Source: Leptasterias polaris (Eukaryota > Echinodermata > Asteroidea > Forcipulatida > Asteriidae). Taken from it: 64,000 nt of DNA. The stretch lies in contig JAZGTN010000085.1 of assembly GCA_037783415.1 (NCBI GenBank), positions 2,475,501 through 2,539,500 of the forward strand. Direction: 5' to 3'. Below the pieces are notes generated by a model that did no database searches, was not told where the DNA came from, and saw only the letters and a list, made by a program, of their open reading frames with translations. Below, in pieces: positions 42,015 through 54,100 of this stretch. The stretch's first letter is position 1. Each line of letters begins with the position of its first letter. The position numbers were made by a program, and so were the translations under genes.

Positions 42015-45000
42015 GAATTTGAAGGGGGAAAGGCAGTAATAAAACGAAGGAAGGAAAACAGGCGCTAACTTTTCTGACAATAATACCCTGAATTTTCCGA
42101 AAAATTTGACGTTTCAAGTTGGGCAGACCGAACTGAGTCAACGGTAAAGCTTTTAAAATTTAAGCAAATCTTATTGTAAACCTCTTTTAAAAAAAATTAT
42201 TATACACACGTATAGGGAAAGGTTAATATTGTCATGTCACATTTTGCATGTGTTTTCAAAAGTGTGTATCTCTTTATCCAAAGTTTTAGCGTAATTTGTG
42301 TTTTAAAGCACCGTCTTTACACTGCACAGCAACTTGTTCATGATCAAAAATTAAACAAAATGAAGCGGAAAACGCCCCCTCTATATCTGTCTTTTGTTAT
42401 TTAAAGCAGAAAATGTCCGACACCCAGACCTCAACTTAGACTGAGTCGAAGGAGGGTGTGCAGCAATCAAGCACCAGACCCGGCGGGTACCATCATGCAG
42501 ACCATGTGATTAAGTACAGCAATGCCTCCAATATGTTCAAATAATTCTGCTTTGGTGCGTCTAAAATACACTGAAATTATTCTTGTGAAATGTCAAGCAC
42601 TATAAGTTTTCATAACTTAGACTATATGACTATCTTTAGAGCTTTAGTAATCATGTGATACACGATAGCTGTTCATGTTTTGAGAAGACATTCATTGCGT
42701 CATCACTTTATGATATAGGATTAGATGTGGGTCATATGATTCGATTGAAGGGTGATGCTCCCCTTTTGAAATTTATTCGTTGGCTAGCCGCAGGTTTTAG
42801 AAAACGCCTAAGTGATCGAAAACCTTATATTGAAATGGTTGAACGCTTAAATATGGGCAAAGATCCGAAGCAGTCTGTCGGGAGCTCATAACCAATCTGC
42901 CTTGACCAAACTTCAACGGCAAAACCGATTGGAACGATTAACTAATTTCGTCTGTAGCAAGTGGTCACAGAAGTTCCGGGTTGGACATTTGGGTGGAGGA
43001 GCCCCTTCAAAGCCCCATATCAAAACTCCGATACGATATAGGCTTATATAAGCTTATATAAGTTTATACTTTTATCAAGATGGACGACAAGAACTAACGC
43101 TTGATGCTTCATTTCTTTAAGTAATATTATTTTTGTGTATAGTTTTGATAAAAGCCGAATTTTTTGCCAGATACTCTTAATCAAGATTTCGTAGTTTAGC
43201 AAGTTAATTCCCAGATACTGTTATCAACATATACGATGAACTGAAGCTTGATGCTTGATCACTTTGAGTAATACCCTTGTAGTTTAGCAAGTATAGGCTA
43301 AGCCTAGTTATTTGCCAGTATCTACTCTTTTCACATTTAGCAATTACCGTATGTTTGTCACTTGGCTAAAAGCCTAGAGACGACTGAACTCCAAAAGTCA
43401 GTGACTATGTCACAAGGCTGACACACAAAAATTCAGAAACATCTGTTGTCATTTTTTTGTTCTTATTTTAATTTATGTCTCGGCCGATTCTTAAAGTCAG
43501 AGATGTAATTTTAAAAATAAATTCCCCGTCTTTTCTTCTTTTGGGGTTAAATACTTTAGCAATATTTTTTTTTACTTTTGAGAAAATAGATTAATTTTTG
43601 CACACTGTTTACCATCCAAAAGGACCCATGGTAAATGCAAAAACGAAATGTTAATGGCCCGACGTTTCGACCAAAGCAGAGTCTTTCTTGAGGGCTTCGG
43701 GGAAGACTCTGCTAGAAGGGTCGAAACGTCATTTTAGAGGCCATTTACCTTTTCTTTTTTTCACTAATATTTTTAATCTGGCCTCATAGTAAGGTTTTTT
43801 TTTCTCTTGATGATATAAACTCAACAAACGTCAATGAATGTTGTGTATTTATCAAAGGTTTCATCCTGCACGAAATCCTTTGAAGTTAACGAAGGATAAA
43901 ACAAATTGTACCGTATTTCCCGCCAGTACCGGGACACAGTTACACTCGCGTACGTGTTGTGCAGTCTTTTACGCGTGTCATCGCGCCGCTGCATCCCAAC
44001 ATCTTTGACCGGACCGTATTAATGGAAGTGATCCTGTCAAAATTGAACGCTCGATCATTGTATGGGAAAGTGCCTATGTAATGTATACCATGTAATGGTG
44101 GCACGTCACAATCGCTTGCATTCACACTCGCTTGATCATAATATTAATATATTTCCATGAATAACATAAAATCAATCTTTCTATGTTACAGTCTGTGTAA
44201 ACATAATGCATGCAAGCTGAATACATAAGAACTATCTCTCACTGCTGTACGTGTATGAGATAAATAAAGTACACAGATAAAAATAATGTTTTGCTGGTAT
44301 TTTTATCATCAGAACAACATTTACCCCTCCTTATTAATAGTGCAACATTGAATAGACTCGAAACTTGCTACCTTTTTGTCGAGTTCCCTGCCTACAATAG
44401 CAATAATGAATACTGATTCGCATGACGCCAAAAAGGAGCCAGACTATATTTTTGCCCTTTAAGTCTTGGTTTTAAAATTGTTTTTAAAGGTTTATACAGG
44501 ATTGGTAGAGCTGACAAAATATTCGCAGACAGTGTCTATATGTTTTTTGTGATCAACACTATAAATGAAAAAAACAAACAAACATGCACAATTTTCAGCA
44601 TGTAAACACATTATTCTTAATTTTGGTTGAAACAACCGATATCAGCCCAATGTTGCGTAAAAAGGGTTTTCGAATAGTTTTCTTGAATATGACTTCATTT
44701 CAGAGGGCAATGTTTCACGGAATGGTTCTAGAGTATGAACTTCACAATGTCAAGCTTTCAGACTAAAATGAAACAACGATGTTTTTTTTTATCCTAACCT
44801 AGGAGACAAGATGGCTGCGCAATAATCAAAGGTCAATGATCGTCAATAACAGACGGGATGGCTGAGCTGCTACGTGTGCAAAGTGAGGCCACAGACAAAA
44901 CTGGGGTTAAACCACCGCCCCGCCGCCCCCCATCTCTCTCCGACGACATTATATGTTCTTTCACACTTACATTTATCAAATACTGCGACAGTTATCTGTG

Positions 45001-45400
45001 CACAGTGTTGCCATGGTGACAGACCTGGTCTATATTACACAATAGTGGGTTTGCCCTTTGTGAATAAAAATAAATTGCCATGGAAACGGATACCTGCTAA
45101 TCAGCAAAGATTAAGTCGCCGGCTAAAAATAGCCTCAGCGAATGAAGCTGAAGTGAACAAAAACAATTCTTTACGATCAGAGCGCAATTTCATAAAGCTG
45201 TGCAACAGAAAACGGTGCTCAGCAAATGTGACTGCTAAACAAATATTACCGGGGAACCAGTCACAAACAATATAGATTATATGGTATTTTGGATGGTATC
45301 CTGTGTCTGCTAAGCAAGGGTTGTTTCTGTGCTAAGTATTTTTTGTTCTAAATACCAGGAAAAGCCAAAATGATAAAAATTTAAAAATTAAAAACGCTTC
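42015..45400. other. Intergenic, largely unrecognised
   Basis: No supported gene. A 78-codon open frame at 42655-42891 has no family I recognise. At 43620-43745 an inverted pair (GACGTTTCGACC...GCAGAGTC and GACTCTGC...GGTCGAAACGTC) marks a small foldback repeat. 44486-44640 is a fragment of MITE family 2. The rest is AT-rich unique-looking sequence. Confidence 0.5.
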
Positions 45401-45405
45401 TTAAA

Positions 45406-45758
45406 GGCCTGTACACGATTGGTAAGATTGAAAAACACAAATGTTCACAGATTCACACATAACTTACATGATTTAAAGTAAGTAACGGTAGAAAGGGTTC
45501 CTTAAAATATTTCTGCCTGAAATGCTATCGTTTCTGAGAAATGAGTAAAACAATAGTTTTTATCGCGCGCGATAAAAAACTCGATGTTTGAAAAACAGAA
45601 AACACATAAGGTCTCTTTTCACTATTTTCTCGTGACCTCGATGACCAATTGAGCTCAAATTTTCACAGGTTTGTTATTTCATGTATGTGGTTGATTACAC
45701 AAAACATGAACACTGTCTGTGATTATTTTGTCAGCTCTGCCAATCCTGTATAATACCT
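45406..45758. mobile_element. TTAA-flanked MITE, family 2
   Basis: TTAA at 45402-45405 and 45759-45762; close to 18710-19064 along its whole length, including the TATCGCGCGCGATA palindrome. Confidence 0.9.
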
Positions 45759-45762
45759 TTAA

Positions 45763-47500
45763 GTTTACTAAAGCGCACCTGTCACCTCTTTTTTATAGGG
45801 TCTAATAACGGGGATGCCACCCTCGTCAGAATGCTTCAATAAACCTTGTTGATGAACCCTAGTTCACACACATGATTTGTATTTAACCAATAATGAGCAA
45901 TATGCACAATAACGATTCTACCATAGGCCCTACAGATTTAACTTCGCAGAATAATAAACTGATTATTAAAAAATGAACCCCAAAATGACTGAAAAAATCA
46001 ACACAAATCAGAAACAGTCGCTCTTTATGGTATACTTGTTGCAGTGCTTCAAATTATGATGCTAAACTCGACGGGCCATTTCAATACCCTTTCAACTCGT
46101 GCCTAGGCCTATATGTAAAATCGGTCAACGGTGGCCGATACAATAAATTAAATATGAAATAAAAAAATTGCCACCATTTTTTTTTCAAATTCTCGTGGGG
46201 CGTTAAAAATTAAATTTAAATGTAGCCGTATTGTAAGCTTTATAGTGATGTATAATGTTAACCAATTTATGAGAAGTAAACCAGTCATTTTAACAACCCT
46301 GAGCAAATGATGCAAATATGCCGAAAAATTGTTGAATATGAAAAAGGTGGTGTTCTTACCGAAGTGCCACGCGCTCCGTAATGACTGCTTACAATGTGCG
46401 CTGTGTGTGACTACGACGGCAGTTGATGACGGTTGCAATCAGCAGACCTAAAAGATGTCGCAAGAACAAATCTGTCTTCTTGTTTTTGGATCGGGATGCG
46501 TGCTGAATGATAAACTACGCAAGCCTGACTTCTTCCTCGATAAATGCTTTACCCACCTGCCCCTGTTAATGTCCCGATGCTACACGGCTGGTTTGGTCAA
46601 TTTTCATCGCACCATATGGCAGCAAGGCAACACTGCCAAGATTTCGAACGTGGGTAAACATATTCACTCGCAGTCGGCGGTTATTAGGCTCATTCTTTTA
46701 TCTGCCTTGAAAACGTGGCCATTATGCGCATGTTTGCATCAACGATCAAATGACCGAGTGGAAAGGTGATGAAAATGTAGGCGGGCGTATGACCAATACG
46801 GTTGGGATGATTATCTGAATAGGAAGGCTGAACTTCGGAATAAAACAAAACTTATTAGAGCTGATGTCATTAAAACAAAAGGTTTGGAAACAATTATTTA
46901 CCACAATTTGGAAACAATAGCTACTATTAATAATTATTGGGGGACACTTCGCCCTCCAAGTTTCACCCTTTATGGTGGAGTCACTGACAGTCCTTCTAGC
47001 CACCCCCACCCCCACCCGCAACCCATGACCTCCTTGCCTTATAAACCCTTTTGACCCCTTATAAACCTTCAAATGTATAGACCATGTTACATTTGTTTAA
47101 AGCGTTTCCTGCCGGGCAAGATACTACACAGGCTATATGGGAAAATTTACATTTTGTGTCATAATTTTCACATAAATTCAAAATTTACAAAAGCAACAGC
47201 TGTACAGCTTTTAAGATGTCCCCCTTTCTTCATATCAAAAGTTGAGAAAAATCAGACAGTGCAATCTCCATAAAACATAAGATTTGTTGTATTCTTCCAT
47301 TGAGCTGTGTAATGTGCCTGCAGGAAGTCCAGGCTCTGTGGCTCTTTTGTAAACATGTGATGTCACAGGTCACATGGTCTATAGTCTTTCTAATAATATG
47401 TATCTGGGGAAAACACTCTTTCCAACGAAAAACAATTTTTGGAATGTTTTTTAAAAACATTATTTAGGGCATATTCCTTTTTACTTTTATAATTATATGA
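45763..47500. other. Intergenic, nothing recognised
   Basis: Open frames at 46148-46438 (-) and 46455-46769 (+) were examined. Neither has a recognisable domain. A GTAAGA after 46361 on the minus strand could be a donor, but no partner exon was found. Confidence 0.45.
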
Positions 47501-47502
47501 TT

Positions 47503-47665
47503 TTGTTTTTACCCTACACGATGTGTCTTAAGCACTGTATACTCAGTACTTTCCCGAGTTCTGTGAAAAAAAAAACACAGGCAAATCACTCGGGTGGGAT
47601 TCGAACCCACGACCGTTGCATTGCTAGAGCAGATGTCTTACCACTAGACCACCGAGCTAGCCCGG
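47503..47665 (-). mobile_element. tRNA-derived SINE, family C, near complete
   Basis: The minus strand reads CTCGGTGGTCTAGTGGTAAG (A box), CTCTAGCAATGCAACGG, GTGGGTTCGAATCCCACC (B box), then CAGAACTCGGGAAAGTACTG and AGTATACAGTGC. Same family as 26255-26420. Confidence 0.8.
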
Positions 47666-48303
47666 GGGCTAGAGGCGGTTCGAATCATTGGCAGCGGGTA
47701 CCGTATCAAGGAAGAAGGTTCTGGAAGAGAAACATCTAGAAAAGGGTCAAGGGGAAAGTGGAGTTGGAAGAAAGAGAAAGATTGTCAAAAAAGAGGCAGG
47801 AGTGAGTGACATCGGCACTGTGAAAAATTAATATCTATATTATTATTATGTTTTTAGTGACACCTATTAAAGAACCAAAACAGTTATGTTTCTAGCCCAT
47901 TGACAAGAGAATACCGAAAGAGCAGACATTGGTCTTAAATTGTGTCTGTTTATTTCAAATGTGTGGTAATTTTTTTTTTATTGTGGCCCTGATGAAGGGA
48001 CAACGATCACATTATGTATTTACGTAAATATTTACGTAACAGGTTTTATATTGTTGGCGACTGGTTCACTTTTACTTGTTATTATAAGAGCCAATTTCCC
48101 ATTAGCATCTTTTTAAAAATTTAGTCAGAAGCAGCTTCTTGCGGTCTTTATTAGTCAGACGGCTATTTGATGTTTCAAGTCTCAGGTTGATAGGCGCAAT
48201 GTATTGGTAATAAGCTGAAAAGTAGGTTGTAATTTTATCTCAATCTGACTGATTATTTAAAATAAATAAAACTGTTGCAGATGATAACCAAATACTTTCA
48301 CTT

Positions 48304-48670
48304 AGGCAAGGTATATACTATTGGTAATTGTCAAAGACCAGTATCGAAACATACGCATAAAGTAACAGACCAGTGAAAATTTGGGATCAATTGGTCGTCG
48401 AAGTTGCATGAAAATATTGAAAGAAAAAAACACCCTTGATGCACAGAATTGTGCTTTGAGATGCTCGAGAAAGGCTTCATTCCTGAAGCCTTTCTCAGAT
48501 TCAATTTATTTTATTTTTAATTTTTTTTTTTGGGGGGGGGTACCCCTTTCTCTAAACTACATTATTTCAAAGGATGTCGTTTCTAACAATTTTTTATAAT
48601 ATCAACAGCTCTTCAGTGTTCATTACCAAGTAAATGTTTATGGTCATTAACTTGTGGAGTAATACACCAA
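48304..48670. mobile_element. Degenerate MITE, family 1
   Basis: Contains GGTAATTGTCAAAGACCAG, GAAAATTTGGGATCAATTGG and ATCAACAGCTCTTCAGTG in the family 1 order, but its ends are decayed and the TTAA is not clear. Includes a poly-T/poly-G stretch at 48515-48540. Confidence 0.65.
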
Positions 48671-48764
48671 AGCACACCGTACCTCTAATTGAGTACCCAC
48701 TTTTTTTCTATTGTCCCTAATAACACAACCCAATATACACTAAAATAGACAAAGTAAAGAAGTA

Positions 48765-48965
48765 CCAGATACACGCCATCTTTTACAGGTAACCCGGGTT
48801 TTGGCTTTGAGTTGCGTAAAACGTTCTAACATTCGCAGCAGGTAGTTCCCCGACCTATCAAGCACGCGGTATTTACGAATAACAAATTGCGTTCAAAAAA
48901 TGATTGATTTGCCCGTAAGGATGGCCGACTTGATTACTGTGTGACGTCAGGTGGGAACTATCCAT
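48765..48965. mobile_element. Short TIR element, copy 2 of 2
   Basis: AGATACACGCCATCTTTTAC at the left, GCCCGTAAGGATGGCCGAC and GTGACGTCAGGTGGGAACTA at the right; a relative of 10815-11044. Confidence 0.55.
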
Positions 48966-49825
48966 TTGAACGTTGGGACCCGTTGAAATGCTGGATGTGT
49001 TTCCTTCGTAAGTATATAAAAAGCTTAACAAATGTTCGAACGTGCGAAAACTTTACAAATGTCTTAACAAACTGTCAGTATTTACACGCTGTTTTCTGGG
49101 AAAACTTGATCACCAAACAGTTTAGAAAATACGCACCACTGTCACCTGTAGTGACGTCATTGTCCAAATTTGACAATTATACAGTCGGCACATCTGCTTC
49201 AGACCAAACATGTTTTGGTTTTAATATTAACCAACAATCTATGCAAAATTCATATTTTGCAGTTTGTTATTTGGCCGTGCGTGAAACACTATCGATTTTC
49301 CGGTTGTAATATCTCCCAATACAGCTTTGGACATCATGTACAGTTTTAGAATAATTTCGTCAGACCTTCACATAATTTCAATCATAATTTAATCCATCAA
49401 AGTTATTAAGTCGAGCCCTTCATTTAAAATTCATAAATTGATCTATTATCACCGGTTGCGATCGTTAGTACACTTTTTTAAATGCAAGTTATTCCGGAAG
49501 CATTGTTCGAGTGTTCTGGTTCAATGGTTTGTCTATTTTTGACTCACCGCCGCCGCCATCCGATATAGCGCATTAGTGGTACCCCCCCCCCCCCCCTCCC
49601 CCGCCTCTATTATGTGATTGGAATCTCATAAATTCGTTCGGACTAATTTGGGAAACAGTAGAACACACTGAGCATTGGGTCATTATCTTATGCCGAGCGA
49701 CCTATAAGGAAGGTGTCTATTCGAATGTTTGATACGCGTTTCTCTGTCTGCCAAACAGCCGAACAAGGAAACTAATTCAATAGGATTTGATTTGTGAAAA
49801 ATGAAGACACAATGTTTGCTTTTAA

Positions 49826-50204
49826 AGGCACTGAACACGTTTTGTAATAATAAAAGACCAGTATTCTCACTTGGTGTATCCCAACATATGCATAAAATAA
49901 CAAACCTGTGAAAATTTGGGCTGATTTGGTCGTCGAAGTTGCTAGAAAATAATGAAAGAAAAAACACCCTAGTTGCACAAATTTGTGTGCTTTCAGATGT
50001 CTGAAAAAATAATAAAAGACTTCATGCATGAAGTCTTTTATTATTTTAGTGAGAAATTACCCTTTTCTCAAAAACTACGTTACTTCAGAGGGAGTGGTTT
50101 CTCACAATGTTTTATACTATCAACAGCTCTCCGTTGCTCGTTAGGGCAAGTAAGTTTTTATGCTAATATATATTTTGTGTAATTACCAAACGTGTTTAGT
50201 GCCT
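49826..50204. mobile_element. TTAA-flanked MITE, family 1
   Basis: TTAA at 49822-49825 and 50205-50208. 379 bp with an internal GACTTCATGCATGAAGTC palindrome. Confidence 0.9.
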
Positions 50205-50209
50205 TTAAT

Positions 50210-51146
50210 ATAAGCTTTCCTTTACACTCTTGGCATCAGTAACACTGAGCATAGAGCAAGGAACAGTTCCTTGCTAGCACCGAGAGAGCCAATAAACGGC
50301 TCCATCTAAGTTCTGTAATCACAATTTAGTGTATTGTCCGCCACGTCTAGCGCTAGTTTTGATCCATTTGTTACTTGTTTTTGTCAAATTTCACCGATAC
50401 AAAACACAAGCGTGGAATGTGGCAGCCGATCTGAGCATGTCAAGAGAAAGGTGATTTGGCTTTCGGAGCCATCGCAGATTTGCCTGAACTATAACAAATA
50501 ACTTCGACTGTGTGCCAAATTTCATGCTTGTATCATCAAAGGCACGATTTTTTGAATAGCCCCCCATCCCCTGCCTCTCGGAAACTATAATAGACACCCG
50601 ATGGATTCTTTAAGCAGAAATGAAAAAAGCACGACATTCCTTTATATATGATTTGACCCAAATCTGCATGGAAGCCCTCACGTATAGTCAGTAAGAACAC
50701 CAGCCAAAAATACCAGCAAAGATTCGAACCTTGGTCCACCAGGTGACGGGACAAAGAAAAAGACCCGCATACAAATCGAATCAATGGGAACTGTTTCCTT
50801 GCCGATATTGCATAACACGATTTTGAAAAACCACTGGTGTCGATGATTGTCTTCTTTCATTTGACAATGTTGTAGTACTTAGAACCACAACACAGCTCTA
50901 TAAACCCGACTGGAATGTGTCTGATTGGAACAAACCCCGGTTCAATTCGGTTGAGTCATATAGGGACCAATGGCCGACTGCCTTCAAGCGACTAGGTGCG
51001 GCCTGACTTCATTGCTTGTTAACGATAACAACATTCTGACCAACATTCTGGACAATGATGGGGCTACAATTAAACTACATACATGATTTTAGCAAATGTA
51101 ACACTTCTATTTAGTATGAATCGTATAGTTATAGCCTAGTATAGTT
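50210..51146. other. Upstream region of the protease gene
   Basis: No gene or clear repeat recognised. The last 300 bp contain CTCTATAAACC (50897) and CTGATTGGA (50921) but no element I would call a promoter. Confidence 0.45.
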
Positions 51147-54100
51147 ATGGAGATTTCATTGCACATCTTGGTGTTTTGTGTGAGTGTAGTTAGGAGCGCT
51201 TTAACCCTTGGAATAACTGAAGAATCGGTAAGTTTATTCTGGGGAAGGGAGGCACCTTCCTCCAAATTGATGTCAATGTCCACCCCACTTACTGGTGTCT
51301 CCCCTAATTGAATTTTGAGATTCGAAATTATGATAAAAAATTTACATTTTGTAAGCTTTTTAGTAGAAATTGCAATGTTTTAAACACCTGTTTTGGTAAA
51401 ATGTCCGTATCCGACTGCCACTGATTTCAATGACATAGTACCTTATTTGCTTTTTGTAGCAATTAGTGAAAAAGTGGCCGTCGGATGAAAACAAGTTTTC
51501 CCTTGTTTTGTTTTTATTTACACGCAAACAATGTATTTGTTTTTACCTCCACGTCATATTGTCTTACAGTAAACGTAAACAAGAGCGCTAAAGGGGGGCT
51601 TGACTGAAAACAATGCAAAAGGAAACTATACCGTTTAATTGGCCACCAGAAGTGCACTCTAGAAAAATGATGCACCCCCTGTGCTCCCCTAAAATCTTAC
51701 CCTTGTTTCGTTGCTGGGCATATTGGGTGGTTTAATATACGATTTGAATTGTAGATTCAATTTGTTACCAAAATTATTTATATTGTCTCCTACTTAATTA
51801 TTTATTTGAATGCCGCCGCGCGGTGAGCCTTTCCAGCTATCTGTTGTCCTGTTTGTGTTTGTCTTGTGTCCTTATTGTGTGTTTACGTAATCATTGATGT
51901 TACATTACTCAGTACTTCCTCAACCCAGTTATAAAAATGTCGGGGGTCTCCACCCAACAAGCTTGCTTTTAGGAGACTCCCATCACTTAATCATACATTG
52001 TATCTAAAGTACCGTGTGTGTATTTTTGTTTAAGCAAACTGATTGAGTGGAAATAAACTGAACTGAACTGAACTGAACTGAATGAACGAGTGCGGGCTCG
52101 AATCCCGGTCATGACACTTGTGCCCTTGTGCAAGGCAAAAACCATAATTGCATTGTGATAGGCGATATCTCATTAAAAGAAATTAATATAAAAAATGGAG
52201 ATACATAAAAAAACAAAAACAAAAATGTTTGCCTTGTAGTGACGGTCATTATTTTAAGGTGTTTTGTTTTTTCGCTTACTATTTTTAGGAGATTGGAATA
52301 TCTGATCAAATCAGTCTTCAAGAAACAGTCGGTCTACGTCCACAAGGAGCCGGTAAGTCAAATCATTACATGCTTACATTATTACCAACAATTATTGAAG
52401 GTGGTTTTTCTTTTCGTCGAATGAGCTGAAAGAACAAAGGACTTTTAATTAAAATTATTGATTTGATATCCAACCGAGAGTCCAATGGAACGTTAGGGCA
52501 TACTCTGTCAGGCCCATGTCACACCAGGCAATCTACAGGCAACCAGTTCCAGGCAATTTCGAATTAGAAAACATCCAATACTTTCATCTTGATATAATTT
52601 TGTTCGGAATAAGTAAGACAATATTTGAAAACTCTTGTTCTATGCAGGGCGGTTGGTTGCCTATAGTTACATGCAATTGCCCTGTGTGACAAAGCCTTAA
52701 AGGCACTGGACACGTTTGGTAATTGTCAAAGACCAGTATTCTCACTTTGTGCATCCCAACATATGCATAAAATAACAAACCTCAATGTTAAAATTTGGGC
52801 ACAGTTGGTCATCGAAGTTGCAAGAAAATAATGAAAGAAAAAACACCCTTGTTGCACAAATTTGTGTGCTTTCAGATGCCTGAAAAAGGCTTCAGGCCTG
52901 ATGAAGTCTTTTTCAAATTCAAATATTTTATAATATTAGTGAGAAATTACCTCTTTATCAAAAACTACGTTACTTCAGAGGGAGTCGTTTCTCACAATGT
53001 TTTATACTACCAACAGCTCTCCGTTGCTCGTTACCAAGTAAGTTGTTATGCTAATATATATTTTGAGTGATTACCAAACGTGTCCAGTGCCTTTAAGAAT
53101 AAAAATCGGAGAAGGGAAAATTTGCAAATCGGCTTTTATTGTGAAACGAAAAATCAAGTTCAATAACCCAATCTTAATCCAAAAAGAATGGAAATACCGA
53201 GGTAAAACTTCCTATTTTTCTCGACAGCGTGTAACCTTCAGTGTTCTGGTGGACAACTGAACATGGTACAGTGCAAATGCATTTGTTGGGGGAACTGGGT
53301 CGGTCCAACATGCAGTGGTAAGTCCCGATATTGTATATTTATTTATGTGTATTAAATTGTTGCGATAAACATCCAAACTATTTCCGAAGACAAAACAGAG
53401 CACACTGCTTGAAACGTCAAGAATTATCTCATCTTTTTAGTCTTGTAATTATATCTTCTTCAACAAAGTATTTTGTTTTAATTATGGTTGCTATTTTTTT
53501 GGCCCAACGTAGTTTCCTCTTGCCGTTTATACCAAACAAAGTTTATAATGTTATCCTAAACAACAGACCAATAAAGAATAATTTAACAAACACGGTTGGT
53601 CCTGGGTCACACATTTGCAAAAACTCAACAAAAGTAAAACACTTTTTTTATTGTGCTGAAAGGTATAGGGTCGTAGATTGGTTTTTGCCAACGTAATGCT
53701 AAATTCATAGGCACAATTAAATAGGAAGATAGAATAAAAGTCACCTGTGAAAATTTCAGCTGATTATATACAATGCCTAAAATACTTGCCGAAAAAACAG
53801 CAAAACACTGTCACGGGTATTTTCACAAGAACGTCGAATCCACATTTGTAGCAATGTGATAGCAGGTACCAACCGCATATCCCGGCTGCAGCGTTCGAGA
53901 ACGGACACCATCCCTCAGAAATCCGAGAAACTATTCATGCAAAGTTCGACAAATTATCCAAATAATCCCTCGAAGGGGATCCTTTCTCAAAATAGTTTAT
54001 ACCGTCAACAGCTGCAGTGTTTCTCACCGAGTATGTTAAAGATGGACTACAACGAAAAATCACACATTAAATTTACACATGAAGTCGGCATTATTGTAGC

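Noticed and set aside
41702..42141. Similar open frames on both strands around VYHPFVHVLTPKMA
   Set aside because: They are the same sequence read from the two arms of the hairpin at 41800-42014.
42655..42891. 78-codon open frame, possible small gene
   Set aside because: No recognised domain, no splice partner and no similarity to anything else in the window. Kept only as an open question.
46148..46769. Divergent open frames that might be a bidirectional promoter with two first exons
   Set aside because: Only a possible donor (GTAAGA on the minus strand) supports it; no downstream exons were found on either strand.
49578..49604. Poly-C tract as a regulatory or G-quadruplex site
   Set aside because: A simple homopolymer run beside CCGCCG triplets; nothing nearby gives it a context.
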